Source of the DNA: a virus
DNA: 23,747 bases
Reading direction: 5' to 3' (one strand)
IMG/VR virus record: IMGVR_UViG_3300027779_000162
Location: 1-23,747 of that record
The stretch's first letter is position 1. Each line of letters starts with the position of its first letter. Shown one piece after another: positions 14,385-21,611 of this stretch. The position numbers were made by a program, and so were the translations under genes. The notes under the pieces are model-generated. The model was not told the DNA's origin and ran no database searches. It was given only the letters and a program-made list of their open reading frames with translations.

Positions 14385-15641
14385 ATGTTAGCATTTTCGT
14401 CATTTCGTGCTCCAGAGACAGGGTTTATTGTCGAAGGTAAAGAAGGCAAAAACCTCCATCTCGAGCATCTTGAGGATGAAGTCCTTAACGGAGGTGTTGA
14501 GGGAGTCTCGACAGCATTCAAGTTTTTGGATGCTCTAGAAGAGATGATGAGAGGGAGTTCGAAATCTTCAGTAAAAATAACTACCAAATGGGACGGAAGT
14601 CCTGCTATCTTCTGTGGTAAGGATCCTGCTGATGGGGTGTTCTTCGTAGGAACGAAATCCATTTTCAATCAGAATCCTAAACTATGTAAGACTGTTAAGG
14701 ACGTTGACGAGCATTATTCTGATTCGGGATTAAACCCGAAACTCAAAATCGCTCTCGCCAAACTGAAAGATATTGGCATACCCGACGGACACGTATTCCA
14801 AGGGGATATGATGTTCACGTCTGAAGATCTTGAGAATAAAACGATAGATGGAACAGACTACGTTACGTTTCAACCGAATACTATAGTCTATGCCATTCCA
14901 AAAGGCACTCCCTTTGCCAATCAAATAAAAGGGTGCAAACTCGGTGTAGTTTTCCATACTGATTATTCAGGATCTGGAGAACTCGCAGAATACCGAGCAT
15001 CATTTAATCCTGCCGTAAAGAAACTGCGGGCACCGAAAGATGTATGGATTCAGGATGCTGAGTATTCTGATGCATCTGGTACTGCGATGTTTACTGCTAC
15101 AGAAAGCAAAAAGTTTAGTGGAATGCTTGATGGTGCGAGGAAGATAGGCAAAAAGATAGATCATTCATTAATTGAGCGATTCGCCAAAGACGAAAAGTTG
15201 AGGGTTGATGTAAAAGCATTCATGAATTCTAAGATAAGGCAAGGTCAGAAAATTGCTAATACAGCAAAAATGGCAATAGAACTGCTGGCATACCTAGAAG
15301 AAAAGCAGATGAAAAAAATTGGTAAACTTAAAACCCAAAAGACCATCGATGCTAAAACAACTGACTTAAAAAAGTTTATTAAAGACCTGTCATCTTCGAA
15401 AGGAAAACTTAAAATAGTGTTTGATTTGATGAATGCTATTCAGCAAGCCAAAGACTACATTGTCAAGAAACTGGAGAAAGTAAAACAAATGACAGATACC
15501 TTTGTCAAGACTGAGACAGGATTCAGGGTTACCGGTCCAGAAGGTTTTGTTGCCGTGGATAAGATGAAAGGTAATGCTGTCAAAATAGTAGATCGCTTGG
15601 AATTTTCCATGGCGAACTTTAACGCAATCAAAAGTTGGTAA
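14385..15641 (+). CDS. conserved phage protein with ligase-type KxDG motif
   Basis: A 418-residue protein of a type I recall from marine T4-like phages (LEHLEDEVLNGGVEG near residues 26-40; possibly DUF6267). Residues 68-71 are K-W-D-G within TTKWDGSPAIF, like the nucleotide-binding motif I (K-x-D-G) of the DNA/RNA ligase and capping-enzyme superfamily. FFVGTKSIFN (86-95), VFQGDMMF (137-144) and LGVVFHT (186-192) fall where motifs III, IIIa and IV might be expected. The C-terminal half (about 240-400) is lysine-rich and helical. The N-terminal IVEG (15-18) could be a prohead-protease site. A ligase-like or nucleotidyl-transferring role is inference; no activity is proven. AAAGGG (14375-14380) is the ribosome binding site. 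Confidence 0.65.
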   Translation: MLAFSSFRAPETGFIVEGKEGKNLHLEHLEDEVLNGGVEGVSTAFKFLDALEEMMRGSSKSSVKITTKWDGSPAIFCGKDPADGVFFVGTKSIFNQNPKLCKTVKDVDEHYSDSGLNPKLKIALAKLKDIGIPDGHVFQGDMMFTSEDLENKTIDGTDYVTFQPNTIVYAIPKGTPFANQIKGCKLGVVFHTDYSGSGELAEYRASFNPAVKKLRAPKDVWIQDAEYSDASGTAMFTATESKKFSGMLDGARKIGKKIDHSLIERFAKDEKLRVDVKAFMNSKIRQGQKIANTAKMAIELLAYLEEKQMKKIGKLKTQKTIDAKTTDLKKFIKDLSSSKGKLKIVFDLMNAIQQAKDYIVKKLEKVKQMTDTFVKTETGFRVTGPEGFVAVDKMKGNAVKIVDRLEFSMANFNAIKSW

Positions 15642-15644
15642 AAT

Positions 15645-16070
15645 ATGAGACTTGAACACGCAATAAAAAATGTAGTTACTAATCAAAGGGAAGAGAATTC
15701 CGTAGAGAGGAAACCTCTTATGAGTTTTGCGCATGCAATAAGAAATGTAGTTAATAATGTAGATGAGCAAAAGTCTAGTCATACTCCTGGCCAAAAGGAC
15801 GGTATACAAGAGCATCCTCTTTCAAAACAAACATCTGATTACGAAGAAAAATACTTCACCAATAAGGACGATGGTGAAGGCAAGGACGATAGAGAAAAAT
15901 TTATTACGGGCAAGAAACCTGAGCAAAAGGCAAATGTCGAAGATACTGAGGGACACGTAAATCCCACTAAGAAAGTAAGCAAAGCTGCTCCTGTAGCAGA
16001 AGAGTTAGATTCTCTTAATCAACAACGAGTCCAAGAACTTCTTGAGAAGTACGGACCAACGCAAGGATAA
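15645..16070 (+). CDS. small charged protein with duplicated N-terminal motif
   Basis: A 141-residue, strongly charged protein, mostly predicted disordered (Lys/Asp/Glu/Gln rich between 40 and 120). Its N-terminus holds two copies of one motif 25 residues apart: HAIKNVV (5-11) and HAIRNVV (30-36). The second copy is preceded by M26 with AGAGGA (15706-15711) upstream, so an internal start (15720) giving a shorter product is possible. The C-terminal 20 residues (SLNQQRVQELLEKYGPTQG) look helical. It starts four bases after the preceding stop. The function is unknown; the position between likely head proteins suggests a virion component. Confidence 0.6.
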   Translation: MRLEHAIKNVVTNQREENSVERKPLMSFAHAIRNVVNNVDEQKSSHTPGQKDGIQEHPLSKQTSDYEEKYFTNKDDGEGKDDREKFITGKKPEQKANVEDTEGHVNPTKKVSKAAPVAEELDSLNQQRVQELLEKYGPTQG

Positions 16071-16071
16071 T

Positions 16072-16422
16072 ATGAATTTAGAATTAAAGCAGGTTAAAGA
16101 CCTAACCGAAAAAAAGCAGGTGAAGGATTCCTTCATGGGAGCAGTTGCTCATGCTGCGTCAAAGGGCGAAAAGACAGTAGAAATTGATGGAAAAACCCAT
16201 CCTGTCACTATGAAACCTGAGACCCATAAAGCAATCAAAAAATCCAAAAAGGATAATGGAACTGGTGGCAAAAATATGGCCAAAGAAGAGATTACTTGGG
16301 AACAAGCAGTCCGTAAGGCACAAGCTACTGCTGTCCAAACTTCCAAAGAATATTGGGAAGAGGAAATCAGAAAGAATCAAGAAGGTTGGGGTTCTAAACC
16401 AACTACTAAAGTGAAGTTGTAA
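16072..16422 (+). CDS. small conserved-type phage protein, function unknown
   Basis: A 116-residue basic protein starting at ATG 16072, two bases after the preceding stop, with AAGGA (16063-16067) well placed. A longer frame from 16042 exists but overlaps the upstream gene. It contains FMGAVAHAASKGEKTVEIDG (about 21-40), KTHPVTMKPETHKAIK and a C-terminal helix with WEQAVRKAQ. No catalytic motif or membrane segment is seen. Proteins of this look occur near head genes in marine T4-like phages by my recollection, but I cannot assign a role. Confidence 0.6.
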   Translation: MNLELKQVKDLTEKKQVKDSFMGAVAHAASKGEKTVEIDGKTHPVTMKPETHKAIKKSKKDNGTGGKNMAKEEITWEQAVRKAQATAVQTSKEYWEEEIRKNQEGWGSKPTTKVKL

Positions 16423-16430
16423 GTAGACGC

Positions 16431-17033
16431 ATGAAGTCATACAACAGTTTTATCAAAGAAGCAAAAAACGAAAAGGTAGCAGTAGTTACTTTTGGTAGAC
16501 TGAATCCTCCAAGCATTGGTCACAGCAAACTGATCGATGTAATGTTGGGAGTTGCCAAACGTAACTCAGGCACGCCAATGGTTTTTCTTTCTCACACTCA
16601 AAATTCTAAAAAAGATCCTCTTGACTATAGAACTAAAGTCAAGATCTGTCAAAAGGCATTTGGACGTGACATCATTAAAAACGACACCGTCAATAATCCT
16701 TTTGATGTAGTCTATAAACTGCGTGACGAAGGTTATACTCACGTTTATTTTATAGCAGGATCAGATCGAGTCCCTCAGTACACTACGATGTTTAAGAAGT
16801 ACTCGGGACATCCTGACAAGGATAAGGATATTGGTGTTAAGTTGCAGGTTGTCTCTGGAGGTGATAGAGATCCTGACGCTGATAATGCTGAGGGTATGTC
16901 AGCAGGTAAAATGCGAACATTCGCAATGGAAAACGACTACGAGCATTTTGTGCTTGCTAGTCCTGATAAACTAAGTGTACCCGATGTCAAAAAATTGTTT
17001 ATTGCAGTAAGAAAAGCAATGGGTGCAAAATAA
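16431..17033 (+). CDS. HIGH-type nucleotidyltransferase with capsid-targeting-like N-terminus
   Basis: A 200-residue protein of the cytidylyltransferase/NMN-adenylyltransferase superfamily, which joins a nucleotide to a phosphorylated substrate with release of diphosphate. Residues 21-31 (FGRLNPPSIGH) form the nucleotide-binding loop and H-x-G-H-like site with Ser at the first His. GSDRV (110-114) and EGMSAGKMR (154-162, the ISxTxxR-like motif) complete the fold. The substrate cannot be told: NMN, glycerol-3-phosphate and others are possible. The first 11 residues MKSYNSFIKEA strongly resemble the T4 internal-protein capsid-targeting sequence MKTYQEFIAEA, with a possible prohead-protease cut after E10. 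If so it is packaged in the head and injected. No strong Shine-Dalgarno is visible. Confidence 0.82.
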   Translation: MKSYNSFIKEAKNEKVAVVTFGRLNPPSIGHSKLIDVMLGVAKRNSGTPMVFLSHTQNSKKDPLDYRTKVKICQKAFGRDIIKNDTVNNPFDVVYKLRDEGYTHVYFIAGSDRVPQYTTMFKKYSGHPDKDKDIGVKLQVVSGGDRDPDADNAEGMSAGKMRTFAMENDYEHFVLASPDKLSVPDVKKLFIAVRKAMGAK

Positions 17034-17046
17034 TGAAGGAGTTTGA

Positions 17047-17184
17047 TTGATTCGACGTGGTATTTTTGCGCATGAAGAAACAGGAATAAAGAAACGGACG
17101 AGCATAGGTAAATCGCCGTTTTCTAGACCAACCAATAAGCATAAGAGAAGAGGTTGGAAAAAATACAGAGGACAGGGGAAGTAA
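17047..17184 (+). CDS. 45-residue basic protein (TTG start)
   Basis: A short gene starting at TTG 17047 with an ideal AAGGAG (17036-17041) five bases upstream and ending at TAA 17182-17184, six bases before the next gene. The product has Arg/Lys throughout and finishes NKHKRRGWKKYRGQGK (residues 30-45), a tail I recall in small proteins of marine T4-like phages. It fills the gap between the nucleotidyltransferase and the RimK-like gene exactly. The basic tail suggests binding to nucleic acid (packaged DNA or RNA), but this is inference. No zinc or membrane motif. Confidence 0.6.
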   Translation: MIRRGIFAHEETGIKKRTSIGKSPFSRPTNKHKRRGWKKYRGQGK

Positions 17185-17190
17185 ATCCTA

Positions 17191-18537
17191 ATGAAAAAAT
17201 TCAAGACTATATTTGAAGAAGTCAAGGAACCTACGTTTCTTATACTCACAATTTCAAATCCTCAAGATAGCAATCCTCAGAAATTTTGGGGTGCGATGAA
17301 AAATACCTATATCGTTTACGTAGATGAATGCTATTTGGATACCAAGAAGATTAGATCAGGTAAAATTACCATCAATAATTATAATGGTAAACTTGATAAT
17401 CTTCCCATAACTGTGAATGAAACTTTTGCTATTCCTTTGGGGTCAGTATTGGTTGATGAGTCACGATTGGGTATTGTTGAGTCTCTTGAGACAATTGGTG
17501 TAGCCATGCTCAATGAGATCAGTAGCATGAAAAATGCGAGAAACAAACTCACGACTTCCCGTATTCTTGTTGAGGCCAAACTGCCAACACCGATTACTTC
17601 TATCGTCCACCCTGCCGTGTTAGATGATGCTATGAAGACAGTTGGTGGCAAGTTCCCGATGATTCTCAAAACTGTGACAGGTTCTCAGGGCAAAGGGGTA
17701 ATGAAAATTGAGTCAATGGACTCTCTCAGATCTGTCGTTGATGCCTTTGACATAGACAAAAAAGAAATCCTATTACAGCAGTACCTTCCTATCAAATATG
17801 ATATTCGTGTTGGTGTTCTGATGGGTGAAGCAGTTTTCGCTATGAGAAGATTTAAGGCAGATAAAGATTTTAGAACAAATATTAAACTTGGTTCAGCTTA
17901 TGAACCTTTCCGACCAACTCCTGAGATGGTTAGGATGGCAGAACTTGCTGCCAATGCTATGCATATGAGATTTTGTGGTGTTGATATCGGAGTTGGCGAA
18001 TTTGGAAATACTATTATAGAAGTGAATGGATCTCCTGGTGTATCTGGGAAATATTATTTCATCAAAGATAAAAAAGATATTGTTGGCACAGATCTAGTAA
18101 AATTTATGCACACATATTTTCAAGACGAAGAGAATTGGTCTAGAAATAAAACCGAGATTGGGGTCATTGAACCTGTTAAATTTGCCTGGGGCGATATGCT
18201 GGCAAAAATGGATACAGGTTGTGGTGGTTCATCTACACTTGATGCTAGAAATCTCAAGGTAACAAAGAACAATCGTGCCATTTTCAAAGTTGGCCGAACA
18301 GGCAAAACAATAACAATGCCAGTTGACGAATTTGAGACTGTTCAAGGTGCAGTCGGTACAGAAAAGGAAAGGCGACCCGTGGTCACCATTCCGATGACCT
18401 TTCGTAAAAAAGAATATCCTGTCCGTTTCTCTCTAGCAGATCGTGGTCATATGAACTACCCTGTACTAATGGGAACAGGATGGATGCAAAAAAATGGATT
18501 CGTTGTGAATCCAGACATACGCAACGAACCTAAATAG
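17191..18537 (+). CDS. RimK-like ATP-grasp ligase fused to RimB-like retropepsin
   Basis: A 448-residue two-domain protein. Residues about 90-310 form a RimK-type ATP-grasp ligase: FPMILKTVTGSQGKGVMKI (155-173) is the phosphate loop, LLQQYLP (194-200) and DIRVGVLMGEAVFAMRR (204-220) line the ATP site, and IIEVNGSPG (275-283) carries metal-binding E277 and N279. RimK adds glutamates to the C-terminus of ribosomal protein S6. Residues about 325-448 match the RimB/'ATP-dependent zinc protease' retropepsin family: catalytic D341-T-G and LADRGHMNYPVLMGTGW (415-431); RimB is reported to remove or limit those glutamates. The N-terminal MKKFKTIFEEV resembles a T4 capsid-targeting sequence. Domains are well supported; target protein and packaging are inferred. 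Confidence 0.85.
   Translation: MKKFKTIFEEVKEPTFLILTISNPQDSNPQKFWGAMKNTYIVYVDECYLDTKKIRSGKITINNYNGKLDNLPITVNETFAIPLGSVLVDESRLGIVESLETIGVAMLNEISSMKNARNKLTTSRILVEAKLPTPITSIVHPAVLDDAMKTVGGKFPMILKTVTGSQGKGVMKIESMDSLRSVVDAFDIDKKEILLQQYLPIKYDIRVGVLMGEAVFAMRRFKADKDFRTNIKLGSAYEPFRPTPEMVRMAELAANAMHMRFCGVDIGVGEFGNTIIEVNGSPGVSGKYYFIKDKKDIVGTDLVKFMHTYFQDEENWSRNKTEIGVIEPVKFAWGDMLAKMDTGCGGSSTLDARNLKVTKNNRAIFKVGRTGKTITMPVDEFETVQGAVGTEKERRPVVTIPMTFRKKEYPVRFSLADRGHMNYPVLMGTGWMQKNGFVVNPDIRNEPK
18529..18536 (+). promoter_or_regulatory. CCTAAATA motif, possible late promoter
   Basis: CCTAAATA overlaps the stop codon of the RimK-RimB gene and is 16 bases before the next ATG. It precedes a run of probable structural genes (18553 onward). 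The short distance to the start leaves a leader of only about 10 bases, but AAGGA still fits. Confidence 0.4.
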
Positions 18538-18552
18538 TAGAGAAAGGAACTT

Positions 18553-19476
18553 ATGTCTAAGTATGTAAATCTAGCCAGCAAGATTGTCGACCTGGTTCAT
18601 GCAGAGCATAAGGCAGGTTTACGTTCTGAACGTAAGAAAACTGCCGAGGCTAAAGCAAAAAAAGTGAAATCACTCGATCCTTCTGTTGAAAAAGAAATGG
18701 ATCCTAATAATCCTGGATTCAAATCTAAAGAACAACAAGAAGAAAAATGTGATAAGTGTGGCAAAGAACCATGCGAGTGTGTGGAAGAAAAAAAAGATAA
18801 GGGTAAGGATAAAGATAAAGAAGATGCGCCAAAGGACGATGAAAAAAGTGATCCAGTAGGCGATAAATCTGCTCCACCCGAAGATGCTGCTGCTCCACCC
18901 GAAATGCCAAAACAACCTGATCCCGAAAACGTATTGAGCACAGGTTCAGTGGATATTCAAAAGAAACCCTCACCTCCGATGCCTGGAAATAAAAAGAAGG
19001 GCAAGAAAAAAGTGGAGATGTCAGGAAAAAAGGAAAAAGTGGAAACAAAACCCAAAAGTGAATCAATCGATGATCAGATTCGCCGAAGAGAACAGGCATT
19101 ATCTAAGCCAAGATTTTCGGTTGAGTCCTTTAAACATCGAATTCAAGTAAAAGAAAAATTTCTCAGACTTGATGAAGAGACAGGTATCTCTAAGAAGTTA
19201 ATCTCCGAAGGTATGTGGGATGGAACACTTCAAGCAGATATGGAGCTCTATGGTAAACCTGAGATTACACAACTGCAACTCTATCGAATGCTTGAGTTGT
19301 ATCGTGCCGCAGGAATGAACTTAGAACAGTCTTGCGATACAATCGAATATTTATATGGAGTTCGACCTGTTTCCGATGAAGATGGAAACATGAATTTTGA
19401 TGGAACTCAAATGGATATTCAAAAGTATGGTAGAAATGACGGCGAAAATCGTGCCGCATACTATCAAGGCAAGTGA
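18553..19476 (+). CDS. low-complexity charged protein, probable virion component
   Basis: A 307-residue protein of unknown function in three parts. Residues 1-60 are a basic helix-forming segment (SKIVDLVHAEHKAGLRSERKK). Residues 60-175 are low-complexity Lys/Asp/Glu/Pro sequence with a four-cysteine cluster C66-x2-C69-x4-C74-x-C76 that could bind zinc. Residues 175-307 look folded, with ITQLQLYRMLELYRAAGMN and CDTIEYLYGV. LISEGMW near residue 215 contains I-S-E-G, a possible prohead-protease site. AAGGA precedes the ATG and CCTAAATA lies just upstream. Position before the fibre-like gene suggests a head or neck protein; this is not shown by homology. Confidence 0.6.
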   Translation: MSKYVNLASKIVDLVHAEHKAGLRSERKKTAEAKAKKVKSLDPSVEKEMDPNNPGFKSKEQQEEKCDKCGKEPCECVEEKKDKGKDKDKEDAPKDDEKSDPVGDKSAPPEDAAAPPEMPKQPDPENVLSTGSVDIQKKPSPPMPGNKKKGKKKVEMSGKKEKVETKPKSESIDDQIRRREQALSKPRFSVESFKHRIQVKEKFLRLDEETGISKKLISEGMWDGTLQADMELYGKPEITQLQLYRMLELYRAAGMNLEQSCDTIEYLYGVRPVSDEDGNMNFDGTQMDIQKYGRNDGENRAAYYQGK

Positions 19477-19518
19477 AATGTTTCGCGATCTTTTAATTAA
19501 CGTAAGTCAAAGGAAAAT

Positions 19519-21189
19519 ATGGCTGATAGGAAAATAACCGACCTGACTGAGATTTCAGCAACGTCGGCAGATGATGTACTTCATCTAATTGATTTTAACC
19601 CGAGTGCGAGAAACACCAAGATTTCCTTGGCTAATTTTTTCTCATTCATCCCTGCTAACGTAACATTCGGTTCTGCTTCTTCTCCGTGTAATCTGACGAT
19701 TTATGGATCAAGTACAAATGCGAACCAGCAGTTTGTTACAGCAAACGATACTCATATTTTTAACGTAAATACATCTTTCCAACAGTCAATGACTGTCGGG
19801 GATGCTACTCTGAATCCACAAGTCGTTCTAAACCATTATGGTTACAATAACCTTACTGGTTATATGAATGCTGCTGCTGCCAACGTTGTTGTCGGTGCTA
19901 CTGGTGTAGGAAACGGCAAGAAGATGGAAGTTTACGGAGACACTGGGCATATCACAACTGATGGTGACCAGCATGTAGAAATCTCCGGTAGACTCAATGT
20001 TATAGCAAACAGCGTGATGGTCGGTAACTCAACAGTCGGTCAAGATGTACAGGCAATGGGTGCTGACGGAGTTGCTACTGACATGATGCACTGGCAGAAA
20101 ATGACCTCAACATTAATGGCCGCAAAACCTGCTCAAATAGTTGCTAATACAACTGGAGCAATGTATGTACAAGGTGCTACACAGCTCGGTGACGATACTA
20201 CAGGATCTGATCTTAAAATTCAAGGATCTTCAAGTAAGTCCATCTATTTTGACAGTGCTACTAACGGACTGAATGGTAACATCACTTCAACCAATTGGTT
20301 TGGTGAGTGGACTTTCGGTGATGGTGCAACTCAAAATGACATTACCTTTTCTGGTGTTTCCGGAAATATGGTATGGGATGCTTCTGCTTCTACTTTAATA
20401 AATCAGAATGACACAAGCATGTTAGGTGGTCTGTATCTCGGTACTGCAGGTGGAACAGCTAACCCTGTTATTCAAGCATGGGGATCAACTGGAGCCAAAG
20501 GTATTTTTTGGAATGGGGCAACTGATGCTTTAGTAGCAAACGTTGCTGATTCAAATGGATTCCAACTTCATGGTTCCTTTACCATTGGAGCAGACGGAAC
20601 TTCAGGTGCCAACGTATCCTGGTTCACTGATACAGCAGGCGAGTCCTTAACATTTGATGGAGACCTCAGAGAAATGAAGTACACTTCTACTTCTCAGGAT
20701 GGTTTCATCATGGCCTCAAATACTAGTATAGGTGCATCAGTATCAGGTGGCGTAGGATTTCACCACTATGGTCCTGGCAAATTTCGTTTCGATGCAGTTC
20801 CTGTTATCGTAGGTAACTCTTCGGTAGTTTCTTCATCACTGTCAAATGGCGGTGCTAGCGATATTAAGGGTGCAGTAATTCTCCAACAGATTACATCTGG
20901 TTCAGGTTTACCTGATGGTACTACAGTCGGTAGCGCATCTGGTCTTCAAACTCAAGCATATATGTATGCTAAGTTGGATGGTGGTGATTCTGCTGTTCAC
21001 GTTATGGACTCAGCAGGAAACGAAACAAAGATTTCTGCTCACACAGATGACGCAGCAAGAGACTATGAGATCCATGATCTCTGTCCAGTCGGCGGTAAGT
21101 TGAGACATAGAAAAATTAATATTGTCAAACTTGCTGAAGCACTTGAAGCAGTGACGGGCGAAAAACTCATACAGGAGTGGTTCGAGTAA
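19519..21189 (+). CDS. probable tail fibre or virion surface protein
   Basis: A 556-residue protein rich in Gly, Ser, Thr, Asn and Ala with few charged residues, typical of beta-structured phage fibres. The N-terminus (KITDLTEISATSADDVLHLID, then KISLANFF) matches the attachment-domain style of phage tail fibre and baseplate-associated proteins. The middle (about 45-480) has repeated short strands such as VVGATGVGNGKKMEVYGDTG and GLYLGTAGGTANPVIQAW, suggesting a beta-helix or trimeric shaft. The last 50 residues (HDLCPVGGKLRHRKINIVKL) are charged and distinct, possibly a folding or trimerisation segment. It likely contacts the host or decorates the virion. AAGGA at 19508-19514 sets the start. 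No sugar-hydrolase motif is recognised. Confidence 0.65.
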   Translation: MADRKITDLTEISATSADDVLHLIDFNPSARNTKISLANFFSFIPANVTFGSASSPCNLTIYGSSTNANQQFVTANDTHIFNVNTSFQQSMTVGDATLNPQVVLNHYGYNNLTGYMNAAAANVVVGATGVGNGKKMEVYGDTGHITTDGDQHVEISGRLNVIANSVMVGNSTVGQDVQAMGADGVATDMMHWQKMTSTLMAAKPAQIVANTTGAMYVQGATQLGDDTTGSDLKIQGSSSKSIYFDSATNGLNGNITSTNWFGEWTFGDGATQNDITFSGVSGNMVWDASASTLINQNDTSMLGGLYLGTAGGTANPVIQAWGSTGAKGIFWNGATDALVANVADSNGFQLHGSFTIGADGTSGANVSWFTDTAGESLTFDGDLREMKYTSTSQDGFIMASNTSIGASVSGGVGFHHYGPGKFRFDAVPVIVGNSSVVSSSLSNGGASDIKGAVILQQITSGSGLPDGTTVGSASGLQTQAYMYAKLDGGDSAVHVMDSAGNETKISAHTDDAARDYEIHDLCPVGGKLRHRKINIVKLAEALEAVTGEKLIQEWFE

Positions 21190-21206
21190 ACCATCACTTT
21201 TTCGTT

Positions 21207-21611
21207 ATGAAACCATTTGACGACATCAGTAATGAAAACTGGTTGTTGTTTGCGAGTTTGAACTATAAACTTAAAGAGCATTCAACAACCAGAGAGTTCA
21301 TGGCTGATCTAAACACTACAAAATATATCAATCGACACTTCAATAACTATCGTAGAAAAGGTTATTTGAAGAGTCGATTGTGTATGAACCATATAATAGT
21401 TTACTTTAACGTCTTTCAGACACCTGCGGCACAAAGGTTACTATTCTTCAAAGTTCCACCAGAGAACTGGGCACTGCTCAAAATGTTTCTGGTATTTTTG
21501 GAGAGGTGCCCCCAGCAAGTGAGAGGTGTTAACGGAAGCACGATTAACGTGGGCGAAATCGAAATAGAAAAGAATGCTTTGGAAGTAGCAAGGGAAGAAC
21601 TTAATGGTTAA
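21207..21611 (+). CDS. conserved phage protein of unknown function
   Basis: A 134-residue protein starting MKPFDDISNENW, with KYINRHFNNYRRKGYLKSR and LCMNHIIVYFNVF in the middle and RLLFFKVPPENWALLKMFL near residue 85. I recall similar proteins (NHIIV..NVF followed by LFFK) in T4-like cyanophages near structural genes, with no known function. A GTG at 21177 would add ten residues, but AGGAG (21173-21177) overlaps that codon, so I prefer ATG 21207 even though it lacks a close Shine-Dalgarno; coupling to the preceding gene (stop at 21189) is possible. The next gene overlaps it by eight bases. Confidence 0.65.
   Translation: MKPFDDISNENWLLFASLNYKLKEHSTTREFMADLNTTKYINRHFNNYRRKGYLKSRLCMNHIIVYFNVFQTPAAQRLLFFKVPPENWALLKMFLVFLERCPQQVRGVNGSTINVGEIEIEKNALEVAREELNG

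Noticed and set aside
19494-19501. TTAATTAA palindrome next to TCGCGA before the fibre-like gene
   Set aside because: Short palindromes with no repeat elsewhere and no terminator features; likely chance in AT-rich spacer.
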